Below are positions 18,980-28,918 of a DNA stretch of 64,000 nucleotides, piece after piece. Within the stretch, counting starts at the first letter, position 1. Each line of letters opens with the position of its first letter. The notes under the pieces are model-generated. The model saw nothing but the letters and a program-made list of their open reading frames with translations. It was not told the origin of the DNA and did not search any database. The position numbers and the translations under genes were made by a program. Source of the DNA: Chitinophagaceae bacterium. GTDB taxonomy: Bacteria; Bacteroidota; Bacteroidia; Chitinophagales; Chitinophagaceae. The stretch covers positions 1 through 64,000 of the forward strand of contig JAMLHL010000023.1 in assembly GCA_023957125.1 (NCBI GenBank), in the 5' to 3' direction.

Positions 18980-19216
18980 AAAACGCGCTATGCGAAGCGT
19001 CCTATTCTATGCAGGGGCATCGTGTAAAGAAGTGAAGGGGAAGAAAGTCGCCGGGAGGCGACAAATAAGTAATGCGCGGCGAAGACGCCACGCATAGCGG
19101 ATGCTTTGGAAGCCTTCTGTTCTATGCAGGGGCATCGTGTAAAGAAGTGAAGGGGAAGAAAGTCGCCGGGAGGCGACAAATAAGTGATGCGCGGCGAAGA
19201 CGCCACGCATAGCGGA
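18980..19216. repeat. two 97-base copies of a hairpin-bearing repeat plus an inverted fragment
   Basis: Copies at 19005-19101 and 19120-19216 (period 115) differ at one base only (A19071 versus G19186). Each ends in a hairpin: ATGCG, one base, GGCG, loop AAGA, CGCC, one base, CGCAT. A fragment of the same palindrome lies just before in inverted orientation (GCTATGCGAAGCGTC, 18987-19001). A diverged copy of the hairpin end is at 44406-44455. There is no convincing gene inside; the frames open through it are repeats of each other. Confidence 0.85.
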
Positions 19217-19243
19217 GGTCAGGGCAGGCATTTCCACATTACA

Positions 19244-19672
19244 TCAAACATCCACACGAAGGAAATTCCCGTTTAAATCAAATTCCAGTTCTACGCCATT
19301 CGATAATTTGATATCCTGTTTGCTACTGCCTTTCTCCCACTCAAAAATTGATTCTCCGGGATAGTTGTCTTTCACATAACTGACAATAGTTGCCGGCAGC
19401 GTGGATTCAGGCAATGCTGATTTACTTTCCATGTCGGTGATGGTGCCACTTTTGTCAAATTCCAGCTTGGTACCGTCGCTTAAATACACTTCGTACGTAA
19501 CAGTAAGATTATCTATATCCTTAACGACTTTAGTAATTTGTAAGGCGCCAAAATGATTACTGATAAAAGAATTGCTGGTAGCGGGCAGATCATTTACAGC
19601 TATATCTTTTTCCTTTTTACAGGAAACAAGAAAAAACAGGGGAAGCATAAAAACGAAGATGCTCTTTTTCAT
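19244..19672 (-). CDS. PepSY-like lipoprotein
   Basis: A 142-residue secreted lipoprotein; the start at 19672 is chosen because MKKSIFVFMLPLFFLVSC is a standard SPII signal. The mature part contains two PepSY-like units (ITKVVKDIDNLTVTYEVYLSDGTKLEFDKSGTI and the later EWEKGSSKQDIKLSNGVELEFDLNG), the pattern of the Bacteroidota PepSY-like/DUF2874 family, often described as similar to beta-lactamase-inhibitor protein. It probably binds something at the cell surface; the ligand is unknown. It stands alone next to the hairpin repeats. Confidence 0.82.
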   Translation of the reverse strand: MKKSIFVFMLPLFFLVSCKKEKDIAVNDLPATSNSFISNHFGALQITKVVKDIDNLTVTYEVYLSDGTKLEFDKSGTITDMESKSALPESTLPATIVSYVKDNYPGESIFEWEKGSSKQDIKLSNGVELEFDLNGNFLRVDV

Positions 19673-20057
19673 AAAAGGTATAGTTTTAAGTTTACCCTTC
19701 AGCATCCGAAAAAACCGGGCCGGAAGTCCCAACCTGATTTAAAATTATTGTTAACCTTTTTTAAAGTCCCCGGATTTTGTATATTTAATCGTTGCAACAG
19801 GGTGAAATGGGAACTTCCCGATGTGGCGCATACTTTTTTGAAGAGACCTCGCGTTATGATACAAATACAAAGTTTGTGGTTTCCGCTCGCTGATCGTAAT
19901 CCGCAAAAATTTGTGGATATATACAAAGCGGATAACACGGACTTTCAAAAAACGGAGATACGCGTCTATCGTGAAGCCGCCGATGCTTCAAAAATTATCT
20001 TACCCATATTAAGAAATCCATAATTAAATATTATCATTCAACTCTAAAACGCCAAGA
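19673..20057. other. 385-base spacer between the PepSY-like and DUF805 genes
   Basis: This lies between divergent genes, so it should hold promoters for both. A TTTTGTATATTTAAT stretch near 19773-19787 resembles the Bacteroidota -7 element (TAnnTTTG-like). One short frame (19856-20023) is listed separately with low confidence. No repeat was seen. Confidence 0.4.
19856..20023 (+). CDS. possible 55-residue small protein
   Basis: An ATG-started frame whose product (MIQIQSLWFPLADRN...REAADASKIILPILRNP) has balanced, protein-like composition and ends 34 bases before the DUF805 gene. I recognise no family and see no strong ribosome-binding site. It could be a leader gene co-transcribed with the DUF805 gene, a remnant of a larger gene, or chance. 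Confidence 0.22.
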   Translation: MIQIQSLWFPLADRNPQKFVDIYKADNTDFQKTEIRVYREAADASKIILPILRNP

Positions 20058-20504
20058 ATGGAACAAAACTCTTCCAACAACATGTTTACGTGGTGGAAAA
20101 AAGCGGTATTTGAAAACTATGCCAATTTTAAAGGCAGAGCCAGAAGGGCCGAATACTGGTATTTTACCTTAACTAATTTCGTGCTGATCGTGCCTTTTTA
20201 CTTTCTATTAACAGCAGGCGCGCTGTATCAATCGGAGGCGCTGACAATAACCGGAGGCATCATCTACTTCGTGGTTATCCTTGTCACGTTTATCCCTTCT
20301 TTAGCTACCGGGGTAAGAAGGTTACATGACACCGGTAAGAGCGGGTGGAGCCTTTTAGTCAGTCTTATTCCTTTTGTTGGCGGTATCATCTTACTGGTCT
20401 GGCTTTTTACAGACGGCAACCGCTTTGCCAATAAATATGGCGAAGACCCCAAAAATCCGGAAGGACCAACCTTCGATTTTGAACAACGGGTAGTAAATCA
20501 ATAA
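20058..20504 (+). CDS. DUF805 family membrane protein
   Basis: A 148-residue integral membrane protein. The family signature is present: the N-terminal FKGRARRAEYWYFTL motif, three or four hydrophobic helices and ATGVRRLHDTGKSGW between helices. DUF805 proteins are widespread small inner-membrane proteins without a proven function. The phosphotransferase gene begins 63 bases later on the same strand, so co-transcription is possible. Confidence 0.92.
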   Translation: MEQNSSNNMFTWWKKAVFENYANFKGRARRAEYWYFTLTNFVLIVPFYFLLTAGALYQSEALTITGGIIYFVVILVTFIPSLATGVRRLHDTGKSGWSLLVSLIPFVGGIILLVWLFTDGNRFANKYGEDPKNPEGPTFDFEQRVVNQ

Positions 20505-20567
20505 CGCCGGATTTAAAATTCGCCAGGAGACAACCATTGCTGTTTTCTTCGGAATAGATAGATACAT

Positions 20568-22574
20568 TTGCTGTTGAAAACAGACAATATGCATCTTCCG
20601 CAATCTCTGACAAAGTTTTTCAGAAAGATTTTTTCCGGCAGGCACTCTGCTTCTCTTTTTATTTTATTCCTGTATATAGCTTTATCCTTTGGGATCAGGG
20701 TCGTGTTTTTGATCTGGTCCGCCGCTAACGTTGAACATCATGTTATACCCATCCTGAGAGCTTTTCTTACGGGATTGCTTTTTGACCTGACGGCAGGACT
20801 TTGCTTTTTGGCAGGTTATAACATATACCTGCTGTTGTTTCCCCGAAGATGGATCGGCTCTGCGGCCGACAAAATTCTCACCTACACTTGTCTGGCTATT
20901 GTACTCTTCATCATGTTTTTCGGGCTGATGGCAGAGATTCCTTTCTGGGACGAATTCGGCGTCAGGTTTAACTTTATCGCCGTTGATTATTTGATTTACA
21001 CCTACGAAGTAGTGGAAAATATCAACCAGTCCTATCCCCTGCCATTAATCATTGGCGCCCTGTTATTACTGATTATTTTGGTCTTTTATACATTAAGGAG
21101 ATCGGGGATCCTTGAAAAAACATTTTCAGATAAGAAACCATTGGGTCGCCGTGTGATGTTTACAATCCCGGTATTATCCTTCACCGTACTGCTTTTAATC
21201 TTCCTGAAAAACAAAGATGCGGATTTCAGCAATAACCTGACGGTAAATGAATTGGGGAAAAATGGCGTGTTTTCTTTTTTTGCCGCTTTCCGTTCCAATG
21301 AACTGGACTACGATATTTTTTACCCCGGATTGCCCGAACAGGAAGCGTACCGGGTACTAAAGAAAAATCTTTTACAGGAAAATCAGTCCTATACGTCCGA
21401 CCAATGGGATAATATCACAAGAAACACGCGCGACACCGGAATACAAAATCCAAATATCATTTTGATCGCCATTGAAAGTTTCAGTGCCGATTTCCTGGGT
21501 GCATTCGGTAACGGAGATCGGCTCACGCCCAATTATGACAGTCTTGCCAACCAGAGTATTTTTTTCACCAACCTGTATGCTACCGGCACCAGGACGGTGA
21601 GAGGAATGGAGGCGCTCACTCTCTGCGTTCCGCCCACTCCGGGCAATAGTATTGTAAGGAGGCCCGGCAACCAGAACCTGTTTTCTGTTGCCACCATTCT
21701 TAAAGCCAGGAATTATCATTCCTATTTTATATATGGGGGAGACGGCTACTTCGATAATATGAACAATTTCTTTGGAGGTCAGGGATTCGATATTGTAGAT
21801 CGCGACAGGGGTAATCCTTTGTCTGACCGCATTCATACCACCCGTTACAACATTTCGTCTGAAGAGGTTAGTTTTGAAAATGCATGGGGGATTTGCGATG
21901 AAGATCTGTACCGGCAATCCATAAAATACGCAGACAAAAGTTACCTTTCCGGAGAACCGTTTTTTCAGTTTGTGATGACCACTTCCAATCACAAACCCTA
22001 TACGTTTCCGGAAGGCGCTATTGACCTGCCACAGGGTAATAGAAATGCGGCGGTAAAATATACAGATTATGCACTTGGGAAGTTCGTTGCAGCGGTGAGA
22101 GAAAAGCCCTGGTTTGCCAACACCGTTTTTGTGATCGTAGCCGACCATTGTGCAAGCAGTGCGGGAAAGTGGGAGATCAATATAGACAAACATCATATTC
22201 CGGCCATTTTTTTCAATCTTCCCGGTGCGCCCGGAAAAATTGACCGGCTTACTTCACAAATTGACCTTATGCCCACCTTATTCGGGTATCTAAACTGGAA
22301 CTACAACACGGCTTTATACGGAAAAGATATCAATCAAATGAACGCCGGCGAAGAACGGGCCTTTATCGGCAACTACCGAACCCTGGGTTTATTGAAAGAT
22401 GGTCTGTTTACGCAAATTGACGACCGGAAACGGGTAAAACAGTTCGCCGTCTCAGAAAAAGATGAATCCCTGTCGGAAACCAACAATCCCCAAAAGGAAC
22501 TGGTTACCGAAACTATTTCCTATTATCAAACCGCCAGTGAAAGATTTGAAAACGGGAAGATGAGGGTGGATTAG
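20568..22574 (+). CDS. LTA synthase family membrane phosphotransferase/sulfatase-fold protein
   Basis: A 668-residue protein with five N-terminal transmembrane helices (to about residue 205) and a large extracytoplasmic sulfatase-fold domain. That is the architecture of lipoteichoic acid synthases and phosphoglycerol transferases. NIILIAIESFSADF carries the metal-binding Glu, ATGTRTVRGMEAL carries the Thr nucleophile position, and the His/Asp metal site is VIVADHC. Being a Bacteroidota protein, it more likely adds a phosphoglycerol or phosphoethanolamine-like group to a glycan or lipid than makes LTA; that is inference. The start at 20568 has a second ATG at 20589. Confidence 0.85.
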   Translation: MLLKTDNMHLPQSLTKFFRKIFSGRHSASLFILFLYIALSFGIRVVFLIWSAANVEHHVIPILRAFLTGLLFDLTAGLCFLAGYNIYLLLFPRRWIGSAADKILTYTCLAIVLFIMFFGLMAEIPFWDEFGVRFNFIAVDYLIYTYEVVENINQSYPLPLIIGALLLLIILVFYTLRRSGILEKTFSDKKPLGRRVMFTIPVLSFTVLLLIFLKNKDADFSNNLTVNELGKNGVFSFFAAFRSNELDYDIFYPGLPEQEAYRVLKKNLLQENQSYTSDQWDNITRNTRDTGIQNPNIILIAIESFSADFLGAFGNGDRLTPNYDSLANQSIFFTNLYATGTRTVRGMEALTLCVPPTPGNSIVRRPGNQNLFSVATILKARNYHSYFIYGGDGYFDNMNNFFGGQGFDIVDRDRGNPLSDRIHTTRYNISSEEVSFENAWGICDEDLYRQSIKYADKSYLSGEPFFQFVMTTSNHKPYTFPEGAIDLPQGNRNAAVKYTDYALGKFVAAVREKPWFANTVFVIVADHCASSAGKWEINIDKHHIPAIFFNLPGAPGKIDRLTSQIDLMPTLFGYLNWNYNTALYGKDINQMNAGEERAFIGNYRTLGLLKDGLFTQIDDRKRVKQFAVSEKDESLSETNNPQKELVTETISYYQTASERFENGKMRVD

Positions 22575-22800
22575 TTTGGGAGTTTGGGAGTTTTTAGTTG
22601 CGGGGTGCAGGTTTCAAGGCGCAGGTCGCAGGGTGCAAGGTGCAGGTCGCAGGGTGCAAGGTGCACAACGCCCGTGCATCTCACACGAACTCTCCAAACC
22701 TCATACCTAAAACCAACCCGAAGGCTGAGAGCTCATGGCTGACGGCTCACATAGCACCGATACCTCACACCTGATACCTGATACCCACCAGGGCAGTCCC
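22575..22800. repeat. degenerate intergenic repeat tract
   Basis: This lies between the convergent phosphotransferase gene and glnN. It contains a perfect 21-base tandem duplication (22621-22641 and 22642-22662) of a GCAGGTCGCAGGGTGC-type word, then ACACCTGATACCTGATACCC-type words near 22767-22786. The second word family recurs near 36190, 36555 and 50467. No gene was seen. Confidence 0.7.
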
Positions 22801-22810
22801 CTCTATCCTA

Positions 22811-25006
22811 TTATCTCAGATACAACATTTCATGATATTTAGGTAATAACCAGTACTGATCATCCACCAACAACTCCAGTTTGTCCACGTGATAACGGAT
22901 CCTTTGGAAGAAGGTGTCTTTTACTTTGGATTGATAAGCGATCGCTCTTTCCCGGGTGTTCTCAATTTTGTTCACCACTTTTCTTGCCTCAATCATTTCT
23001 TCCACACCCGCAGCCACCTGGGCAATGTGTTCGGATATTTTACTCAGTATCTGCATCTGATTGATATACGATGATTCAGGCAGTCCCAGGTCTTTTAGGC
23101 CTTTTATGTTCTCGATCAGGATGTTCTGGTATTTCACCGCGCTGGGCAGGATATGGCTGGTGCACAATTCACCCATTACCCGGCTTTCTATCTGCACTTT
23201 CTTGATGTATTTTTCCAATTCTATCTCATGCCTTGCCTCCAGTTCGGTATGGTTGTAGATGCCCAGCTCTCCGAATAATGCCTTGGACTGCTCTGTAATC
23301 AGTGCATCCAACGCCATCGGGGTTGTTTTAAAATTAGGAAGTCCCCGTTTCGCCGCTTCTTTAATCCATTCTTCCCTGTATCCGTCGCCTTCAAACAATA
23401 CTTTTTCCGAACCGGTAATGTATTCCCGGATTACCTGCATGAGCGCGATCTCTTTCTTATCCCCTTTTTCTATCAGCTGATCTACTTCCTTTTTAAATTC
23501 CGACAGGGTTTTGGCTACTATTGCATTTAAGGTAGCCATCGGCACGCCGCAATTGGCTGTAGAGCCCACAGCGCGAAACTCAAATTTATTGCCGGTAAAA
23601 GCGAATGGCGAGGTACGATTGCGGTCGGTGTTGTCCACCAACAGTTCGGGGATATTTTTGTGGATATCCAGCTTCAGCAGCATTTCATCCTGCTCGGTAA
23701 AGTTATTTCCCACCCGGGTTTTGATTTCAGTTAATACCTGGTTGAGATACCTCCCGATAAATACGGAAATAATGGCCGGAGGCGCCTCGTTGGCTCCCAA
23801 CCTGTAATCATTACCGGCAGAGGTGATGGAAGCGCGCAACAGGCTGGAATAATCGTGTACGGCTTTTATCACATTTACAAAAAAAGTAAGGAACATCAGG
23901 TTCGTTTTCGGCGTTTTGCCGGGGGCCAAAAGGTTTACGCCGGTATCGGTGGACATGCTCCAGTTGTTGTGTTTCCCGCTCCCGTTGATCCCGGCAAAGG
24001 GCTTTTCGTGTAATAAGATCGAAAGATTGTGCCGTCTTCCTATCCGGGTCATCAGATCCATCAGCAATATGTTATGATCCACTGCCAGGTTCGCTTCTTC
24101 ATATATAGGAGCGCACTCAAACTGAGCAGGGGCAGTTTCGTTGTGGCGGGTTCTTAAAGGAATACCCAGCCGGTAGGCTTCATCTTCAAAATCTTTCATG
24201 AAAGCATAAATCCGCTCGGGTATAGAACCAAAATAATGATCCTCCAGTTCTTGTCCTTTGGCGGGCGCGTGTCCAAACACCGTTCTGCCGGTCATCAACA
24301 AATCAGGACGGGCATTGGCCAGCCCCGCATCCACTACAAAATATTCCTGCTCCCAACCCAGCGTGGCGGTAACTTTCGTAATATTTTTATCAAAGTAATT
24401 GCAAACATCCACAGCCGCTTTGTTCAATGCCTCCAGCGAACGCAGAAGGGGAGTTTTGGAATCCAGCGATTCGCCGGTGTAGGATACAAATATGGTGGGA
24501 ATACAAAGGGTATTGGCATCGCCAATATTCATAATAAAGATCGGAGAAGTAGGATCCCAGGCGGTATAGCCCCTGGCTTCAAAGGTTGCGCGCAATCCTC
24601 CCGACGGCAAAGAAGAGGCATCAGGCTCTTGCTGAATGAGCGCTTCTCCGTCAAACTCTTCAATGGGGGTGCCATCACTTTTTAAAGTAAAAAAAGAATC
24701 GTGTTTTTCAGCAGTGGCGCCATTCAAAGGCTGAAACCAGTGCGTGAAATGGGTGACTCCTTTTGTTTCGGCCCAATGCCGCAATCCCGTACCGATATAA
24801 TTGCCCATAGCCCGGTCAATCTTTTTACCGGTTTTAATAGCCGCAACCAGGCTTTTGTAGGCTTCATCGCTCAGGTATTCCCGGGCAGTTTTCAGCGTAA
24901 ATACATTCTCGCCGAAAATACCGGTTATCTTTCCCCCGCCTTCCACCAATATTTCCTTTCCTAAACCGGACAAATGATTGATTGCGTTAAATCTCAATGA
25001 CTCCAT
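22811..25006 (-). CDS. glnN: glutamine synthetase type III
   Basis: A 731-residue type III glutamine synthetase, which makes glutamine from glutamate, ammonia and ATP as a large homododecamer. The start MESLRFNAINHLSG, the family-specific HFTHWFQPLNGATAEKHDSF and the catalytic NGSGKHNNWSMSTD segment identify it, with EFRAVGSTANCG near the C-terminal part of the active site. Type III enzymes (~700-730 residues) are the usual form in Bacteroidetes. The gene is separate from other nitrogen genes here and has an AT-rich upstream spacer. Regulation is not visible. Confidence 0.96.
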   Translation of the reverse strand: MESLRFNAINHLSGLGKEILVEGGGKITGIFGENVFTLKTAREYLSDEAYKSLVAAIKTGKKIDRAMGNYIGTGLRHWAETKGVTHFTHWFQPLNGATAEKHDSFFTLKSDGTPIEEFDGEALIQQEPDASSLPSGGLRATFEARGYTAWDPTSPIFIMNIGDANTLCIPTIFVSYTGESLDSKTPLLRSLEALNKAAVDVCNYFDKNITKVTATLGWEQEYFVVDAGLANARPDLLMTGRTVFGHAPAKGQELEDHYFGSIPERIYAFMKDFEDEAYRLGIPLRTRHNETAPAQFECAPIYEEANLAVDHNILLMDLMTRIGRRHNLSILLHEKPFAGINGSGKHNNWSMSTDTGVNLLAPGKTPKTNLMFLTFFVNVIKAVHDYSSLLRASITSAGNDYRLGANEAPPAIISVFIGRYLNQVLTEIKTRVGNNFTEQDEMLLKLDIHKNIPELLVDNTDRNRTSPFAFTGNKFEFRAVGSTANCGVPMATLNAIVAKTLSEFKKEVDQLIEKGDKKEIALMQVIREYITGSEKVLFEGDGYREEWIKEAAKRGLPNFKTTPMALDALITEQSKALFGELGIYNHTELEARHEIELEKYIKKVQIESRVMGELCTSHILPSAVKYQNILIENIKGLKDLGLPESSYINQMQILSKISEHIAQVAAGVEEMIEARKVVNKIENTRERAIAYQSKVKDTFFQRIRYHVDKLELLVDDQYWLLPKYHEMLYLR

Positions 25007-25173
25007 TAAAGTAATTTTAATTTGTTATTATATATTTATATACATCATATATCGTAACCACCCCGCAAAACTACATTTTATTTTTATTATTCATAAAATA
25101 ATAGAAAAATTATTGTGATAGTATAGAGATTAATGAAAAATAAGGACTGAAAACAAGATATTAAAATTATGAA

Positions 25174-26418
25174 CTATTTATATTTAATAGCTATGTATCT
25201 GGCAAAAGGAAGCAACAACAGTACATCATGCAACGCTTTATACCGAATGATAGCGCCGGGGAAGGGAACGGTATAGCCTATCACCAATAATCCGCTTAAC
25301 GCAAGGGTTATCACGAAGAGCGAAAAAGGCTGGAGCAGGAATGCAAGCTGCTGCCGGCCCCCTTTCAGCAGGCTGAAAACAAGGATGCCGATAACCAGCA
25401 GTCCTTCAAAAAACGCCATCAGGTGGAAAAGGCTCCTGATCTCCGTTATATAAGGACGCAGGAAAACATGATTAACCGCCTCGGGCAAAACGCGGAGATA
25501 AGACATCATTCCAGGTTCCAGGGGAGTCAGTGGCAGCACGGTATGCGCTTCCAGCTCCAAAAAACGATGTTGCTTCTCTGACAACTGCAGCGGCAGGTTG
25601 AAATGATCCGGTAAGAAAGCGGAACCAAAGAAAAACAAAACGCAAAAACCATATATGAATAAAAAAGGAAGCCAGGAAACCATTTTCCGCTTCGAAGCGA
25701 TCCACCAGGCAACCAGGCCCGGCAGCAACAATAAGCCGTTGATATTGCGCAGCAGCAGGAGGCATATCATACAAGCCAAACCGATGAACATCCGGAGGAT
25801 GGTGGCCTTATCGCCAATACAACGATATACCGTAAATATCAACGCCCCTGTAAAGAATACCATGATCCCGTCTTTATCAATTCCGCTGTTCCAAAAAAGA
25901 CAGGCGGGAAGAAAAAAGATGATCCCAAACAACACCCGGGGATTGGCCGGAATACAATCCTTTGCAACCCTATAAATAAAATACAGGCCCCAAAAGGAAA
26001 TCGCGTTAAAAAAAATAACATTAATATAATAATTGCCGCCACTTAATATATTGAACAATGCCAGCAGCCTGATCAATAAATTTTCACCGGCATTACTCCA
26101 GAAAGCATCATCAGCAGAGGAAAAAGGACTTCCCAAATAGTGCGGCTGCAATCCAAGATCAAAAAAAGAAACGGGATGGCGCAACATTTCCCGGTAAACC
26201 TCAAGCGATTCTTTAAAATACGCCCAACTGTCGCTGACCTCAAAATAATGGGCATATATATAGCCATATATCATTCCGGCTGCCACTTTCAGTACAAAAG
26301 CGGTAGTCAGCCACCTGCTTCCCGCTACGCCTTCTTTTTTAAGGGATGCCCGGTACACCAGGAAGCTGAAGACCAATATATACAGGATACCAATGGCGAT
26401 ATATAAAAACGAAGACAA
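25174..26418 (-). CDS. polytopic membrane protein, possibly linked to glycan assembly
   Basis: A 414-residue protein with about ten hydrophobic segments and a soluble stretch around residues 50-100 (HYFEVSDSWAYFKESLEVYREM...). The shape recalls membrane glycosyltransferases or polymerases of the GT-C/O-antigen type, but no signature motif is visible. The open frame begins with TTG at 26418; the next ATG would remove the first transmembrane helix, so TTG is probably used. It is divergent from a GT4 glycosyltransferase 115 bases away, which supports a surface-polysaccharide setting. The function is unassigned. Confidence 0.6.
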   Translation of the reverse strand: MSSFLYIAIGILYILVFSFLVYRASLKKEGVAGSRWLTTAFVLKVAAGMIYGYIYAHYFEVSDSWAYFKESLEVYREMLRHPVSFFDLGLQPHYLGSPFSSADDAFWSNAGENLLIRLLALFNILSGGNYYINVIFFNAISFWGLYFIYRVAKDCIPANPRVLFGIIFFLPACLFWNSGIDKDGIMVFFTGALIFTVYRCIGDKATILRMFIGLACMICLLLLRNINGLLLLPGLVAWWIASKRKMVSWLPFLFIYGFCVLFFFGSAFLPDHFNLPLQLSEKQHRFLELEAHTVLPLTPLEPGMMSYLRVLPEAVNHVFLRPYITEIRSLFHLMAFFEGLLVIGILVFSLLKGGRQQLAFLLQPFSLFVITLALSGLLVIGYTVPFPGAIIRYKALHDVLLLLPFARYIAIKYK

Positions 26419-26532
26419 TGCCAGCGTTGAAATTTCGGTAAATATGCAATACTAAAATAATCTTTTGCACTTTGCAGGAATAAATTTTCCCCTGTTGGGT
26501 TGAAGCTTTATTTTTAAACGATATTCACAACT

Positions 26533-27675
26533 ATGCCCAGGATATTATTAGGCGTTTCCAGCTCGTTTTGTGCTAATTTTCTGAGAGGACAGGTTGGTTT
26601 TTTGGTCAGCCACGGCTTTGAGGTCATAATAGTAAGCGGCCCGGGCGAAGAGATCAGCATGTTGGCCAAGCGGGAAAGTGCAAAATTGCTGACCATTGAT
26701 TTCACGAAAAGGATCAGCCCTTTTACTGATTTTTTTCAACTGTTGCGCATTGTCCGTATCCTCCGGCGGGAGCAGCCGGATATCGTCAATGCGGGCAATC
26801 CCAAATCAGGCTTCCTGGTCATGCTGGCCTGCAGGCTTACCAAACAGGAAAATACCATTTTCACCCTTCACGGGCTTTTGTCCGATACGCAAAAAGGCGT
26901 TTTCCGCCGGCTGATCACTATCACTGAAAAGATATGCTGCCGGATCGCTCAAAAAGTATTTGTGGTAAGTCCTACCCTGAAATCGCACGCAGAAAACAGG
27001 AAGATACTCTCTCCGGGCAAAGGGTTCGTCATAGGAAAAGGGAGCGCCAACGGGATTGACCTGCATCTTTTCCCCGGCAGGAAAGCGGTTGCCGCAACCA
27101 GCGGGCAACTGTTGCAATCCCTGGGATTGAGCCGGGAAAACATCATCCTTGGCTTTGTAGGGCGCTTAACCAAAGACAAAGGAATTGATCTCCTGTTTGA
27201 AGCCTTCAATATATTGACGCAGGAATATCCCTCTCTCAGGATGACAATAGCAGGTCCGATCATTGAGGAAAATCTGTTCTCACGGGAATGGCTACACCAG
27301 CTGTATCATGATGAAAAAATTTCTTACCTGGGAAAATTATACGACGTAACTCCTTTTTACGGGATGATGGATATCCTTATCCTGCCCTCACTGCGCGAAG
27401 GATTCCCAAGCGTGCTGATTGAAGCCGCGGCAATGGAAATACCCGTGGTAGCGTCCGATATTCCAGGTTGCAGAGACGCCGTAAACCCGGGCATCAACGG
27501 AGAATTGTTTGAAAAAGGCAACATCAAAGACCTGGTGAAATCCCTGAAAAAACTCATTGACCAGCCGGCACTAAGACAACAATACGGGATGAACGGGAGA
27601 AAATTCGTGAGCGACCACTTTTCAAGTGAAGAAATATGGAAGGAACAACTACAGGTTTATAAAAGTATGCTGTAA
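26533..27675 (+). CDS. glycosyltransferase family 4 (GT-B fold)
   Basis: A 380-residue retaining glycosyltransferase of the GT4 group, transferring a sugar from a nucleotide-sugar to a glycan or lipid carrier. The N-terminal Rossmann-like half has VSGPGEEISMLA near residue 35. The C-terminal donor-binding half has LGFVGRLTKDKGIDLL and the EX7E motif in REGFPSVLIEAAAMEIPVVASD. It is similar in shape to capsule and exopolysaccharide enzymes such as PglA/WbpX-type proteins. The donor and acceptor cannot be read from the sequence. Confidence 0.9.
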   Translation: MPRILLGVSSSFCANFLRGQVGFLVSHGFEVIIVSGPGEEISMLAKRESAKLLTIDFTKRISPFTDFFQLLRIVRILRREQPDIVNAGNPKSGFLVMLACRLTKQENTIFTLHGLLSDTQKGVFRRLITITEKICCRIAQKVFVVSPTLKSHAENRKILSPGKGFVIGKGSANGIDLHLFPGRKAVAATSGQLLQSLGLSRENIILGFVGRLTKDKGIDLLFEAFNILTQEYPSLRMTIAGPIIEENLFSREWLHQLYHDEKISYLGKLYDVTPFYGMMDILILPSLREGFPSVLIEAAAMEIPVVASDIPGCRDAVNPGINGELFEKGNIKDLVKSLKKLIDQPALRQQYGMNGRKFVSDHFSSEEIWKEQLQVYKSML

Positions 27676-27783
27676 CTACGCCTATGATCATCTGCGAAAT
27701 CGGCGGAACCAATCTTTTTGCCGTGATTGGTATCTCCCGGGGCATCGGCCAAAGCAATGACGGGAAAGTTGAAAATTTTTGGT

Positions 27784-28713
27784 TCAGCAAACCGGCTGCG
27801 GAAAAACATCCGGAAACCGGCGACTCAAAAAAGGCAGGATTCCCGACCGTTCCATCTGTTTTTCCCAGGTCCATTCCCTCAGATCGGGACCCCCATAATT
27901 AAAGGAACTGACAGCCTCCCAGCGCAGATTAGATAAATCGGGCTCCAAATAAAAATACCGGCCGCCATATTGTTGTTCAAAATCCTGTATCCAGGAATAT
28001 TTTGAACTGATAACCGGGATACTGCAGGCGGCATAATCCAGGAACTTTGCCGATACCTGCCGGTTAAAAGGATAAACATCCGGCATAAAGTTAATGGCAT
28101 ACCGGCATTGCCGGATATAAGCATATATCTCGCTATAGGGAACCGGTCCTGCAAATTGTATGTTGGGATGTCCCGCCAGCCTTTCCGCAAGACGCTCATA
28201 TCCTTTGCTCACCACCAGCAGGGAGCGGTCTTTAAGTGATCCATTCACAAAACAATCCAACAACCGATCAAAACCTCTCACAGGGTCTATACTGCCCGTA
28301 TAAATGAAATCATATCGCTTTTCACTGTCATCCGGGTGGGGGAAAACATAGTTCCACACCCCGTGCCCCCTGAATCCATGTGCAACCCCATCTCGAAAAC
28401 GAAACTGATCACGAACCGTTTCGTTATAAAAGACCCGGTAATCGGGTACGCAATTCAAATGCCTTTTCAGGGTGTTTTTAAACTTCGCAAAAGGAGGTAT
28501 GGACGCCGAGGCATACTCATGGATCACTACCGTAGCCCTGTCTCTTTTAAAATGGGCGCCCATGAAATGCCATTCTATCTCCGCAAAATTTCTGACTTTA
28601 CGCTGGCGCGGTATAACCGCCGTCTCCACACCCGGATATTTTTTAAAAAAAGAAATATAAGCGTCTATCTCCGGCAAAAAAGCGCTTCCCGGATGAAAAA
28701 AGGCAACCCTCAT
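27784..28713 (-). CDS. GT-B type glycosyltransferase
   Basis: A 309-residue protein with a GT-B-like C-terminal half: YDFIYTGSIDPVRGFDRLLDCF, then LLVVSKG...NIQFAGPVPYSEIYAYIRQCRYAINFMPDVYPFNRQVSAKFLDYAACSIPVISS. This is the layout of group 1 transferases in which a conserved acidic residue binds the nucleotide. The N-terminal acceptor domain is short. It is convergent with the GT4 gene (about 108 bases apart), so the two and the nearby membrane protein probably serve the same glycan. The family assignment is moderately sure; the substrate is unknown. Confidence 0.7.
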   Translation of the reverse strand: MRVAFFHPGSAFLPEIDAYISFFKKYPGVETAVIPRQRKVRNFAEIEWHFMGAHFKRDRATVVIHEYASASIPPFAKFKNTLKRHLNCVPDYRVFYNETVRDQFRFRDGVAHGFRGHGVWNYVFPHPDDSEKRYDFIYTGSIDPVRGFDRLLDCFVNGSLKDRSLLVVSKGYERLAERLAGHPNIQFAGPVPYSEIYAYIRQCRYAINFMPDVYPFNRQVSAKFLDYAACSIPVISSKYSWIQDFEQQYGGRYFYLEPDLSNLRWEAVSSFNYGGPDLREWTWEKQMERSGILPFLSRRFPDVFPQPVC

Positions 28714-28918
28714 GATAGCGTAAAAATATACATGATCGCAAATAAACGGTATATAAAATACAAAAACCGCTCCTATCCTCCCAAAGTCTCCAAATAATCC
28801 GATATGCTATCGAAATCGGGTAAACATTGTACCATTATTCCTAATAAGTGGTAAATTGCAGCAAGCAACAACCCCTTCGCGATATCCCAAACGTAAAGAA
28901 AATTAAAACGAATGTAAA

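Noticed and set aside
18988..19237. Small proteins encoded on the minus strand through the 97-base repeats
   Set aside because: The frames repeat each other because the DNA is duplicated, and the sequence is explained by the hairpin repeat.
27684..27902. Small plus-strand gene between the two glycosyltransferases
   Set aside because: It lies antisense within the 3' end of the minus-strand glycosyltransferase and lacks family features.
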